Of a stretch of 64,000 nucleotides of DNA, positions 11,533 to 21,597 are shown piece by piece. Source of the DNA: Antedon bifida (taxonomy: Eukaryota; Echinodermata; Crinoidea; Comatulida; Antedonidae); assembly GCA_963402885.1 (NCBI GenBank), contig OY727099.1, positions 26,617,001-26,681,000 on the forward strand, given 5' to 3'. How positions within the stretch are numbered: position 1 is the stretch's first letter; every line of letters starts with the position of its first letter. The notes below the pieces were generated by a model, which was not told the origin of the DNA, did no database searches, and was given only the letters and a program-made list of their open reading frames with translations. The position numbers were made by a program, and so were the translations under genes.

Positions 11533-13677
11533 ATGTCTGACCAAAAAGCATTTCAATTTTTAGACAAAAAGGATCTTGAATGTGCTATCTGTTTGGAAAG
11601 ATTCACAGAACCAAAGACACTTGAATGTCTCCATAGTTACTGTTTTCATTGCCTGCAAAGGTTGATGAAAAAAAGCGGCAAAATAAAATGTCCAAAATGC
11701 TGTACACAGTATGATGGCATAAGTCAACAAGATTTGAACAATTTTACTATCAATGGAATGTTAAGTGATCAAGTTAAACATGTTGAGAAGATTGAAACTG
11801 AAAAGCCAGCAGAATGTTCAAGCTGTGAAAACCAACCTGAATACTACTGCCCTGAATGTCAAATTTATCAATGTGGACAATGCATCAAATTACATAAAAT
11901 AATCCAGGTATTGAGAGACCATTCATTGTACACTTTAGATAAAAATTATCTGCCAAATAAATGTAAAATTCATGGAGCCTACATGCTTAAGTATTATTGT
12001 ATAATTTGTTCTAAAAGTGGATGTAAGAAATGTGAACATGTTCTTAGTTGTTATGAAAATAAACATGACGTCATTCCTTTTAAGACCGCTGTAGATGAGT
12101 TTAATCAAAATGCTACAGAAGTTATAAAGAGTGCTGTTGAAATAAAGACAAATATAAAAAGAACGCTTCATAAAATCACTAAAGAAAGATCAGACATGGA
12201 ATCTGAATTTAAATTATCCAGAACAGCAATTGAATTACAAGAAGAAAACATTATCAAAAAGGTTCAGGAGAAAACCAGAGCTCTGATGACAGATCTTGAA
12301 AAGATTTACAAAGAAAACAAAGAAGTTGTTGATGATCGAGTTAGAAATATTGAATCAAAGTTGATGAAAGTTAATGAGATGTCACCATTCATTAACACAA
12401 TGATGAACAAACCAGACGAAAGAGAAACACTTAAATCTTACGAGGCAAATGCACATGTTATTAAAGATGAAGTCTTGGAACCGAATTTTGATGAATCAAT
12501 TTTCAAGAGAATGATGATACCTATTTTCATTCCATTTAGAAATTTGGATAATGTGATCAATTTAGAAGGAATTGGTAAAATTGGCAAATGTGTGTATGAG
12601 GTTGCTGAAGGTGACAGACTTATTACAGTTACAAAAGGACAGCTGTTTGAAGTTAATGTTTTGTCAAATTTAGTAGGAAGTGAAACTTCTCTATTGTGTG
12701 CCACTTTATTTAATGAATCGGGTGAAGAATCGACCACGGAAGTAAAATACCAGGAAAGTGGAGACTACAAAATAACAGGAAGGTGCTCTAAAGAAGAAGG
12801 ATGGAAGATGAAGATCACTGCTAGAGGAGAAGAAATCAAAGGATCGCCAGTCAATATCAAAGTTGAAGATCTAGGATTTGTACATACCGTGTTTAACATA
12901 GAAACGCTTAAAGTAGATAAGAACAAAGTAGTAGACATAATATCAGATAAAGATAGATCTTTGATTGTATCTAGTTGTAGTAAATATTTACTGAAATTCA
13001 ACCAAGAATATTCTTTCATTAATAAGATTGAAGTACCAGACAATGTACATGTATTTTGTATGCATCAAATGGGTGGTGGCCACATTGTGTATAGTGACTT
13101 CTTAAACAAAACTGTTGTCATGTGTGATGATCAATTTAAACAGATCAGTACATTTGGTAAAGGTACTCTAAAAAGTCCCTGTGGACTGACAGTGAATAAG
13201 GAAACTAGAACCATGTATGTTGCAGATAGGGAAAATCATTGTGTGTTTAAATTCAATGTTGATAATGGTGAACTTCTTGGTAAAATAGGTTCACATGGTA
13301 TCAAAGAAGGCCAAATGAATCAACCATATGATGTTACACTAACAAAAGAGGGGAACTTAATTGTAGCAGACTGTGACAACCACAGAATACAAATGTTTGA
13401 TGCAAATGATAAGTTTATGAGAATTCTTGTAAGCAGTGGTAAGAAAGATGGTCATGTTCATCATCCTCATCATGTAATCACAGATTATGAGGAAAACATA
13501 CTGGTAACAAGTAATAACAAACTTCAATTATTTGATAGAAACGGGGTTTTTATCAAAAGAATAGATGGTAGTGGTGGCCTAACTACTCCTCTCGGAATTG
13601 CAGTAATCTCTCATCAACCAAGACGAGTAGCTGTAGCAAACTATGATGCAAACAATGTAACAATATACAATTATTAA
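11533..13677 (+). CDS. TRIM-NHL E3 ubiquitin ligase-like protein, copy 2
   Basis: 714 residues, the same order as copy 1: RING (C17 to C56, C3HC4 complete), two B-boxes, coiled coil, filamin domain, NHL repeats, single coding exon. The ATG directly follows 'tttttttttacag', so a 5' non-coding exon is implied. The coiled coil and 3' UTR are closest to copy 1, while the N-terminal 'DKKDLECAICLERFTEP' matches copy 3. In the B-box 1/2 linker it has 'KYYCIICSKSG' where the others have 'EF(Y/F)C..CSKSG'. Two NHL repeats keep the 'RTMYVAD...HCVFKF' and 'NLIVADCDNHRIQMFD' patterns. E3 activity follows from the family; substrate unknown. Confidence 0.9.
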   Translation: MSDQKAFQFLDKKDLECAICLERFTEPKTLECLHSYCFHCLQRLMKKSGKIKCPKCCTQYDGISQQDLNNFTINGMLSDQVKHVEKIETEKPAECSSCENQPEYYCPECQIYQCGQCIKLHKIIQVLRDHSLYTLDKNYLPNKCKIHGAYMLKYYCIICSKSGCKKCEHVLSCYENKHDVIPFKTAVDEFNQNATEVIKSAVEIKTNIKRTLHKITKERSDMESEFKLSRTAIELQEENIIKKVQEKTRALMTDLEKIYKENKEVVDDRVRNIESKLMKVNEMSPFINTMMNKPDERETLKSYEANAHVIKDEVLEPNFDESIFKRMMIPIFIPFRNLDNVINLEGIGKIGKCVYEVAEGDRLITVTKGQLFEVNVLSNLVGSETSLLCATLFNESGEESTTEVKYQESGDYKITGRCSKEEGWKMKITARGEEIKGSPVNIKVEDLGFVHTVFNIETLKVDKNKVVDIISDKDRSLIVSSCSKYLLKFNQEYSFINKIEVPDNVHVFCMHQMGGGHIVYSDFLNKTVVMCDDQFKQISTFGKGTLKSPCGLTVNKETRTMYVADRENHCVFKFNVDNGELLGKIGSHGIKEGQMNQPYDVTLTKEGNLIVADCDNHRIQMFDANDKFMRILVSSGKKDGHVHHPHHVITDYEENILVTSNNKLQLFDRNGVFIKRIDGSGGLTTPLGIAVISHQPRRVAVANYDANNVTIYNY

Positions 13678-13792
13678 AACCAATGCATTCTAACCATGTT
13701 AAACTTTAGGAAAGTGAAAAATTCAACTTAAATTTTAACTAATTTTTAAAAATAATGTCAATACTATTATTCTCAAATTAATATTAAATAAC

Positions 13793-13798
13793 AATAAA
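13793..13798 (+). terminator. Poly(A) signal AATAAA of TRIM copy 2
   Basis: AATAAA about 115 bp after the stop, in a 3' UTR homologous to that of copy 1. Confidence 0.6.
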
Positions 13799-14860
13799 GC
13801 TTTGACCTCACTTTGAGAAAGCCAACTGATAGTTGTCAGGTAAATAAAATAATCGTTATTTACTATTACTATTACGGTTGAGATATAATTAACTATTATA
13901 TTTTAACAATAAAGCTGTTATATTTTTTAAACATTCATAAATTCATTATCAATTTTCTAATTAATGATGTAAAGTTTTTGTATGTGTAATTGTTAGTATA
14001 GATGGCGACTTAATATTGGGAAAAAGATAAATATTTTGGCACATATGGCGTTTCATACGTTTTGAGCTACAATTGGAAAAAATTTGTGATGGCAGCTGAT
14101 GTTATAATAAAACATAAAAAGCTGCTAGAGAATTGGGGCAAGTCTAATGTATTTGTATAATGTGTAACATGTATGTTTATACACAATACTGATTTATTTG
14201 CAGATTCTGACTTGAATCTGAGAAACCTTGTGGGACCCAATAAAGCAAAAGGTGGGGGAAATGGTCATAGACACATCTGGGAGTATATGACACTTACCAG
14301 TGCCTAGCCCAAAGTTAAGGTTTTCATCTCCTTCTGATTGGTTACTAGGTAAGCATGTATATTTTTATTTCTCTTAATTTTAGTATTGTTTGCTTTTAAT
14401 AAACATGTTAATGGCTTTTTCTATATAGTAGTTATTAGTTAGTTGATAGTTGTTTGTTGATTGTTATATTGTTACTAGCTACAATAAAAGAATTTAACTT
14501 TTCCAACCCAAGAACTGTCTTTGTGGATGATTTTATTGTGTTTGTGGCAGTGCTGCAGCGCCGGAAAATACTACGCGATACAGCTATGACACTAGTAGTA
14601 CCTTTTACAATGGAAAAATATCTTGCTTAGCAGCCACTGGCATCTGCTAGAAATGTATTTGTATGTGTTTTGTTATAATAATCAGCAGGTGGTTCTAATT
14701 ATGTATTTCACATGAAAGTAATGAATCAACTTGGTGGACACTTGTTGTTTGATGCAAAGTAGACTACAAAAAATCCCTCACTTATAACATTTGGACTGAA
14801 ACGAGCATAATATAGAAACGTAAGTACTGTAATAATACTAAAAATATACCTTTGCATGTG
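13799..14860. other. Intergenic region between TRIM copies 2 and 3, no gene seen
   Basis: No exon recognised. About 14680-14760 is nearly repeated at 20695-20765 ('aatcagcaggtggttctaat' start), which marks a duplicated flank shared with TRIM copy 4. Confidence 0.45.
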
Positions 14861-14861
14861 A

Positions 14862-15060
14862 TAGTGCCCATATATGGACATGATGATGTCATATCACTAC
14901 CATATTTGACCATATCACTACCATATTTGCTCTTTTTTGGTCATCCTTCCATTTTTGCATATATTCATTACACTTGTTTATATTGGAAAATAAAAACTGA
15001 AACTGAAAAACTGAAACATGAGACTTTTTTGTCACATAAAGCTTGATAGTGTCTAGACAA
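14862..15060. mobile_element. MITE of the 'GTCTACACTATCAAACT' family, diverged copy
   Basis: Contains the family core (gtgcccatatatggac, tcactaccatatttg) and ends with 'cataaagcttgatagtgtct'. Better-preserved copies lie near 33.3, 35.9 and 57.1 kb. This copy carries about 60 bp of extra sequence. Confidence 0.5.
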
Positions 15061-15694
15061 TTCTTTAGAATACAAACATCCTCACTACTGTGTTGATTTA
15101 TTAATGTCACTGTAAAAGGGTAAAATCCGTACAACGCTTCTGAGTAATCGTTCCATCAGCTATTGGATCATAATTGAGTTCAATATCCTCATGGATCAGG
15201 GGGTAGAGTAGTAACCTATATACGTAATGATCATAAGATGATGTGTAATGACAATTAAATTACAACCAATCATAAGCAGTAAACATAGATTTGTAAAAAA
15301 TAAATGAAGCTGTTATTGATATAATATATTGATTAAATTCAACTGTGTTTTACAAGGGTACTGAAACTCTAACAGATGTACTACATGGCTGAGAGGCCCT
15401 CTTAAAAACAATGAAAAACAACATTCAAACTTAAAGATACAGAAGAGGATATTCAAAAAAATTAAAATTCATTCAATTTATAAAAATGTTAAAATTCATT
15501 AAATTTAATAAAAAATATAACATTTTTTCACATGACATTAGTACCAACATACTGTATTGCTTATTTGATGTACATAATATACTTAGTTCTCTGTATTTCA
15601 TTTTAAAGTTTACTTTTTTAGTAATAAACAGGATGGATGCCTGCAGGCATAGAAATATCAAAGCTGTACACTCAATTTATCTAGTGATTTTAGG

Positions 15695-15990
15695 AAACCA
15701 AATTGACACGTTTCAGTACATTTTCAAAAAACAAGTTTTTGTAAATAGCTTAAAACATTTGTGTGGGTGTTGTTTGAAGGTTGCAATGCATAGGAATAAC
15801 AAGAGATGCAAACTGCATTACTAATTCCTGGTGTGACACATCAAATCATGCACATTATTAACCAATAAAAAGCTCAATGTCTTGGAAAATCCCAAAGTAA
15901 ACAAATCAAGTTAGTATTAACTTCCTTCCCATTTCCTTTATGATCAAGTACATAAGTACACACTTTAGTACAGTGCACTCTCAAGATAAA
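15695..15990 (+). promoter_or_regulatory. Promoter and 5' non-coding exon region of TRIM copy 3
   Basis: Closely matches 21060-21359 upstream of TRIM copy 4 while surrounding sequence does not, so it was duplicated with the gene. Contains 'aaccaataaaaag' (CCAAT and TATA-like) and 'ggaaaatccc' at 15884-15893, which fits the NF-kappaB consensus GGRNNNYYCC. It ends in a donor (caagataaa|gtaagtac at 15990/15991). The implied intron is 15991-16220. Confidence 0.5.
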
Positions 15991-16220
15991 GTAAGTACTT
16001 CTAACCTTCACTTTTGTTAAATACAGTATTAATTATTTTTCAAATTTGCAGTTTTTATAAAACAGTTACTGTATTTTTTTTTAATGATTATTTTATAGTA
16101 GATATAGTAGAGAACTGTAAAACATTTTGTTGTAAATATGCCATCGATAAATTCTTATGATAAAACTAAAAAAAAGTTAAATCTTTAGTAAACTACAATT
16201 TTTTCTTTCAATTTTAACAG

Positions 16221-18362
16221 ATGTCGGGACAAAAAGCATTTCAATTTTTAGACAAAAAGGATCTTGAATGTGCAATCTGTCTAGAAAGATTCACAGAACC
16301 AAAAACACTTGAATGTCTCCATAGTTTCTGTTTTCATTGCCTGAAGAGTTTGATTAAAACAAGCGGCAAAATAAAGTGTCCAAAATGCTGCACACAGTAT
16401 GATGACATAAGTCAACAAGATTTGAACAATTTTACTATCAATGAAATGTTAAGTGATCAAGTTAAAAAGGTTGAGAAAATTGAATCTGGAAAACCAGCAG
16501 AATGCTCAAGCTGTGATAACCAACCTGAATACTACTGTCATGAATGTCAAATTTATCAATGTGGACAATGCATCCAGCAGCATAAAATCATCAGTTTGTT
16601 GAAAGACCATTCATTGTACACTTTGGATAAAAATAATCTGCCGAATAAATGTAAAATTCATGGAGCCTGCATGCTTGAATTTTTTTGTAAAACTTGTTCT
16701 AAAAGTGGATGTAAGAAATGTGAACATGTTCTTCGTTGTTATCAAAATAGCCATAATGTGATTCCATTCAAGACTGCTGTAGATGAGTTTAATCAAAATG
16801 CTACAAAAGTTAAGAAATGTGCTGAAGAAATAAAAGAAAAACTAAAAGGAACACGAGATACAATCACTAGAGAAAGATCAGACATGGAAGCTGAATTAAA
16901 ATTATGCAGAAAAGCGATTGAATCACAAGAAAAAAGCATAATCAAAAAGGTTCAGGAGAAAACTAGAGCACTGATCACAGATCTTGAAAAGATTTACAAA
17001 GAAAATATGGAGGTGGTTGATGAACGAGTTAAAAGAATGGACTCAAAGTTGATGAAAGTTAATGAGATGTCACCATTAATTAACACAATGATGAACAAAC
17101 CAGAAGAAAGAGAAACACTTAGATCTCACGAGGCAAATGTCAATGCCGTTAAAGATGATGTTTTGGAACCAAACTTTGATGAATCAATATTCAAGAGGAT
17201 TGTCACGCCTAATTTTACTCCATCTAAAAACTTGGATAACATGATAAACTTAGAAGGAATTGGTAAAATTGGTGAATGTTTGTATGAGGTTGCTGGAGGT
17301 GACAGACGTATTACAGTCACAAAGGGACAGCTGTTTGAAGTGAAAGTTTCAAGTGCAGAAGGAAGTAAGACATCACTATTGGCTGCAACTTTAATTGACA
17401 TTGACAAATCAGGTGAAGAATCAGCCACAGAAGTGAAACACCTGGGAAGTGGAGTGTATAAAATAACAGGAAGATGCCCTAAAGAAGGAGATTGGACGAT
17501 GAAGATCACTGCTAGAGGAAAACCAGTAAAAGGATCACCAGTGAATATCAAGGTGAACGCACAACTTGTACATACCATTGATAAAAAACAGCTTAAAGTA
17601 CTTAATAAAGAAAAAAAAGTAAAAGATGTACTACTAGATAAAGATGGGTGTATATTAATATCAAGTTGTAGTCAAGATTTGCTAAGGTTTAACACAGCTT
17701 ACTCTTTTGTTGGTAGGGTATCAGTAAATCATCGTGTGAATGTTGCATTTATGCATCAAATGGCCGATGGCCATATAGTTCATAGTGACACCTATGGAAA
17801 AACTGTTGTCATGTGTGATGCTAAACTGAAGAAAATTCATACGTTTGGTAAAGGATTATTCAAAAATCCATGTGCTATGACAGTAAATAAGGAAACTAGA
17901 ACCATGTATGTTGCAGATAGTGAAAATCATTGTGTGTTTAAATTTAATGTTGATAATGGTAAACTTCTTGGTGAAATTGGTACATATGGTAGTGAGGGTC
18001 AAATGAATAGACCATATAGTGTTGCACTAACAAAAGAAGGAAACGTAATTGTTGCAGACTGTGGAAATGACAGAATACAAATGTTTGATGCAAATGATAA
18101 GTTTATGAGAATTCTTGTAGACAGTGGTAAGGAAGATGGCCATGTTGTTCGTCCTCATTATGTAGCCATAGATTCTGAGGAAAACATCTTGGTATCAAGT
18201 ATTCACAAACTACAGTTATTTGATAAAAATGGGGTTTTCATCAAACGAATAGATGATGGTGGGTTAGACAATCCCCTTGGATTTGCAATAATCTCTAACC
18301 AACCAAGAAGGGTTGCTGTAGCAAACTGGGGGACAAACAATGTAAAAATATATAATTATTAA
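16221..18362 (+). CDS. TRIM-NHL E3 ubiquitin ligase-like protein, copy 3
   Basis: 713 residues in one exon. RING C17-C56 complete, B-boxes complete, long charged coiled coil, filamin domain, NHL repeats. The start follows the acceptor 'ttttaacag' exactly. Specific to this copy: 'CHSFCFHC' in the RING, a two-residue insertion in the filamin domain ('LIDIDKSGEES') and the C-terminus 'VANWGTNNVKIYNY', shared with the pseudogene fragment at 3531-3774. It shares its upstream region with copy 4. Function as for the family. Confidence 0.9.
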   Translation: MSGQKAFQFLDKKDLECAICLERFTEPKTLECLHSFCFHCLKSLIKTSGKIKCPKCCTQYDDISQQDLNNFTINEMLSDQVKKVEKIESGKPAECSSCDNQPEYYCHECQIYQCGQCIQQHKIISLLKDHSLYTLDKNNLPNKCKIHGACMLEFFCKTCSKSGCKKCEHVLRCYQNSHNVIPFKTAVDEFNQNATKVKKCAEEIKEKLKGTRDTITRERSDMEAELKLCRKAIESQEKSIIKKVQEKTRALITDLEKIYKENMEVVDERVKRMDSKLMKVNEMSPLINTMMNKPEERETLRSHEANVNAVKDDVLEPNFDESIFKRIVTPNFTPSKNLDNMINLEGIGKIGECLYEVAGGDRRITVTKGQLFEVKVSSAEGSKTSLLAATLIDIDKSGEESATEVKHLGSGVYKITGRCPKEGDWTMKITARGKPVKGSPVNIKVNAQLVHTIDKKQLKVLNKEKKVKDVLLDKDGCILISSCSQDLLRFNTAYSFVGRVSVNHRVNVAFMHQMADGHIVHSDTYGKTVVMCDAKLKKIHTFGKGLFKNPCAMTVNKETRTMYVADSENHCVFKFNVDNGKLLGEIGTYGSEGQMNRPYSVALTKEGNVIVADCGNDRIQMFDANDKFMRILVDSGKEDGHVVRPHYVAIDSEENILVSSIHKLQLFDKNGVFIKRIDDGGLDNPLGFAIISNQPRRVAVANWGTNNVKIYNY

Positions 18363-19769
18363 TTAACAATCTATACTGTAAGTAATACAGCAATAATATT
18401 AATAAAAAACAACTGTGTACAAACTAACATAATTTGCTAATGAATAAATACTGTACTATACAGTAAATGATATCAAATATCAAAAATTGTTTCAAGAATA
18501 AATCTGTCAGTATAAAATAAGTGTAGTGTTTGGTACAACTGTCAGTTGGTTTCAATCTCAACAAATCAGAACATGGCTGGACTTACCCTGCTGATAAATT
18601 AGTAACAACAATACTCAAACTTTGTCTTTGGAAAATAAATAAAAGATTAAAACTTGTACTTGTAAATAACTAATACATTAAAAAAATGTATATAGTGCAC
18701 ATATCCACTAAAAGTTCTCCAATTAGTAGTTTAATAGTACACTGTAATTAGATTTAGAAAATCCTTATTGAGCATATAATATCATAGACTTTTAAAGGTA
18801 TAATGTTAACTGGATTATACTTAATTATGTTGTACTATAAATAGGAGAGTCTGTTTACAGGGATATTTTTATTGCTTTTTGACAATCCGCCAGAATGGTG
18901 TCCTGGGAATTTGTATTGTTATTCATCATGTATAATTGGGTTTTTTTGAGTGTGTTAATTATGATTTACTGAGCATTTTAGTTAATTATAAAAATTGTTA
19001 GTTATATAGTTTTTAAAATGTTAAAATTATTTAAAGTTTTGCTGGAGAAAATAAACTTTTTAGTTCAGACTTCCTTTTTATTTTGTTTTTATACAGAGTA
19101 GATATAATATATATATTATAATATTAGGAACAATCAAACCCATGTTTCTCTCCTTTAAAAAATAAATTATCCCAGAGTTCAAGGTAGCCTTTTGACCCAC
19201 AAACACTTTTATGACATCATTCACTATTGACAATGACTCCAAACATTATTCCTTCACTCATGTGATTTTTATATTGATCTGTTTCTACTACTATACATAC
19301 GAACAAATAACAAATACAAAAACTAAATTGCTAAATGCTACAATGCAAAAATAACAGTATATGATTGACCTTTGGGTACATACTGTAGGTATATATAGGT
19401 TGTTGGGTTCACTTTGTCGCATACTGCCAGTTGTTTTGGGAGCAAACATGCAGCAGAAACATTGTCGTTGGTTTTGTATAAAAATAATTCAACCTAAAAT
19501 AAACTGGTTATTTGGAGTTATTCAGCAAAAAAGCCCTTTGAACTACTTGGACTACTGTAAAATCAAATTTAAATAAAATATAAAAAAATAACAAATAATG
19601 AAGTGTGGATATAGTATTTTCCATATTATATTATATGGTTACAAATGGTTACTACAAATTTACTACAAACTACTTTTTTATCGCACAGAATTAAAACTAC
19701 TACTGTAAAAGAAAAATGATCGTATTAAAATAAAAGAAATGTAAGAAAATTTCCAAAAAAAGAAGTTGT
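18363..19769. other. Intergenic region, no gene seen
   Basis: AT-rich flank of TRIM copy 3. The open frame at 19361-19576 shows no domain and no splice context. Nothing else supported. Confidence 0.4.
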
Positions 19770-20605
19770 TAAACATATTGACCAAAACAATGGTGAACAA
19801 ACCAGAAGAAAGAGAAACACTTATATCTCATCAGTCAAATATAAATGTTGTTAAAGATGAGGTTTTGGAACCAAACTCAGTAGAGTAGAATCAGTAGAGG
19901 ATTATAACACCTAGTTTCCTTCAGTCTAAAGACTTGGATAGGGTGATGAACTTGGCAGAAGGTATTGGCAAAGTCTCAAATCATGAATGTGGTATGAGGT
20001 TACAGTTACAAAGGGACAGCTGTTTACAGTTAATGTTTTATCAAGTTCATCAGGAAGTGAAATATCTCTATTGTCTGCCACTTTATTTAATGAATCAGGT
20101 GAAGAATCAGCCACTGAAGTGACATACCAGTAAAGTGGAGATTACAAAGTAACAGAAAGATGCCACAAAGAAGGAGATTTGAATATGATGATCACTACTA
20201 GAAGAAAACAAATAAAAGAATCACCAGTGAAAATATCAAAATTGAAAATCTGGGACTTTTTTTGTACATACCATTACTAATAGAACATATTAAAGTAAAA
20301 GATGTACAATTTCTTACAGTAAGCAATGTGAACTTCGTAAAAAAAATATTTTATATTTTTACCAGCATGTATGAACTTTCATTGGAATGTTCTTCGTTAA
20401 TATGAAAATGAACATAAGTGATTCCATTCCAAGACTGCTGTAGATGCATTTATTCAAAATGCTACCAAAATATTGAAAAATGGTAATGAAATTAAAGACA
20501 AACTGAAACATGTCACAACAGACATAAAAAAAGATCAGACATAGAATCTGAATTTAAATTATGCAGAACAGCAATTGAATTAGAAAAAGGCATACAGTAA
20601 TTGTA
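19770..20605 (+). pseudogene. Rearranged TRIM-NHL pseudogene
   Basis: Two blocks in swapped order. 19770-20285 corresponds to the end of the coiled coil through the filamin domain ('MVNKPEERETL', 'GEESATEV'). 20365-20605 corresponds to the end of B-box 2 and the first part of the coiled coil, which should lie before it. Both carry frameshifts and stops (for example after 'ATEVTYQ'). No RING and no NHL part is left. Confidence 0.8.
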
Positions 20606-21059
20606 TATGGAAAAATGTGTTATTCAGTACACTGGCAGACTGATAAAAATGTAATTGTATGTGTTTTATTGTTGAATAAATATAGTGTACAAATAATCAG
20701 CAGGTGGTTCTAATTATGTATTTCACATGAAAGTAATGAATCAACTTGGTGGCCTGGACACTTGATGTCTGATACAAATACAAACTAGACTTTACACTAC
20801 AAACAATCGCCCACTATACACAATACAGAAATGTAATTATGAGTAATAACACTAAAAAAGCAACCACTTTAAATAAAAATTTGTATTTAACAATTTCCTT
20901 TTACTTTGTTAATACTGAAAACAGCTTGGATGTTGCAGGGAGATATGTTGTATCTGTTTTTATTTTGATTATGGAATAAAAATGTCGATGATTGATTGAT
21001 GTTATCATGCATAGAAATATCACCCTCCACTTATACACTTACTTACAGTATATAGTGCT

Positions 21060-21359
21060 TAGGAAACCAAATTGACAAGTTTTAGTACATTTTCAAAACA
21101 AGTTTTTGTAAATAGCTTAAAACATTTGTGTGGGTGTTGTTTGAAAGTTGCAATGCATAGGAATAACACAAGAATGATGCAAACTGCATTTCCTAATATC
21201 TAGTGTCACAATGACATACACAATTATCAACCAATAAAAAGTTCAATTGTCTTGGAAAATCCCAAAATAAACAATTCAAGTTAGTAACTTCCTTCCCATT
21301 TCATTTATGATAAAGAACAAACATACACTTTGTACAGTGCAATCTCACGATACAGTAAT
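21060..21359 (+). promoter_or_regulatory. Promoter and 5' non-coding exon region of TRIM copy 4
   Basis: Homologous to the region before TRIM copy 3, with the same 'aaccaataaaaag' and the same kappaB-like 'ggaaaatccc' at 21254-21263. The donor has shifted to 'caataat|gtaagtaa'-like sequence at 21359/21360. The implied intron is 21360-21597. Confidence 0.45.
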
Positions 21360-21597
21360 GTAAGTAATTTTAACCCTCACTTTTGTTAAACATTAATATA
21401 TTTCAATATTACAGTTTAATATAAAACATTTATTTTTTAAATGATTCTTTTATAGTAGATATAGTAGAGAAAGTTCTGTAAACCAGGTTTGAAAACATTT
21501 TGTTGTAAATATGCCATGGAGAAATTCTCCACGATAATATTAATTAAGTAAAGTTAAATCTAAAGTAAAATACAATTTTTTCTTTGAATTTTAACAG

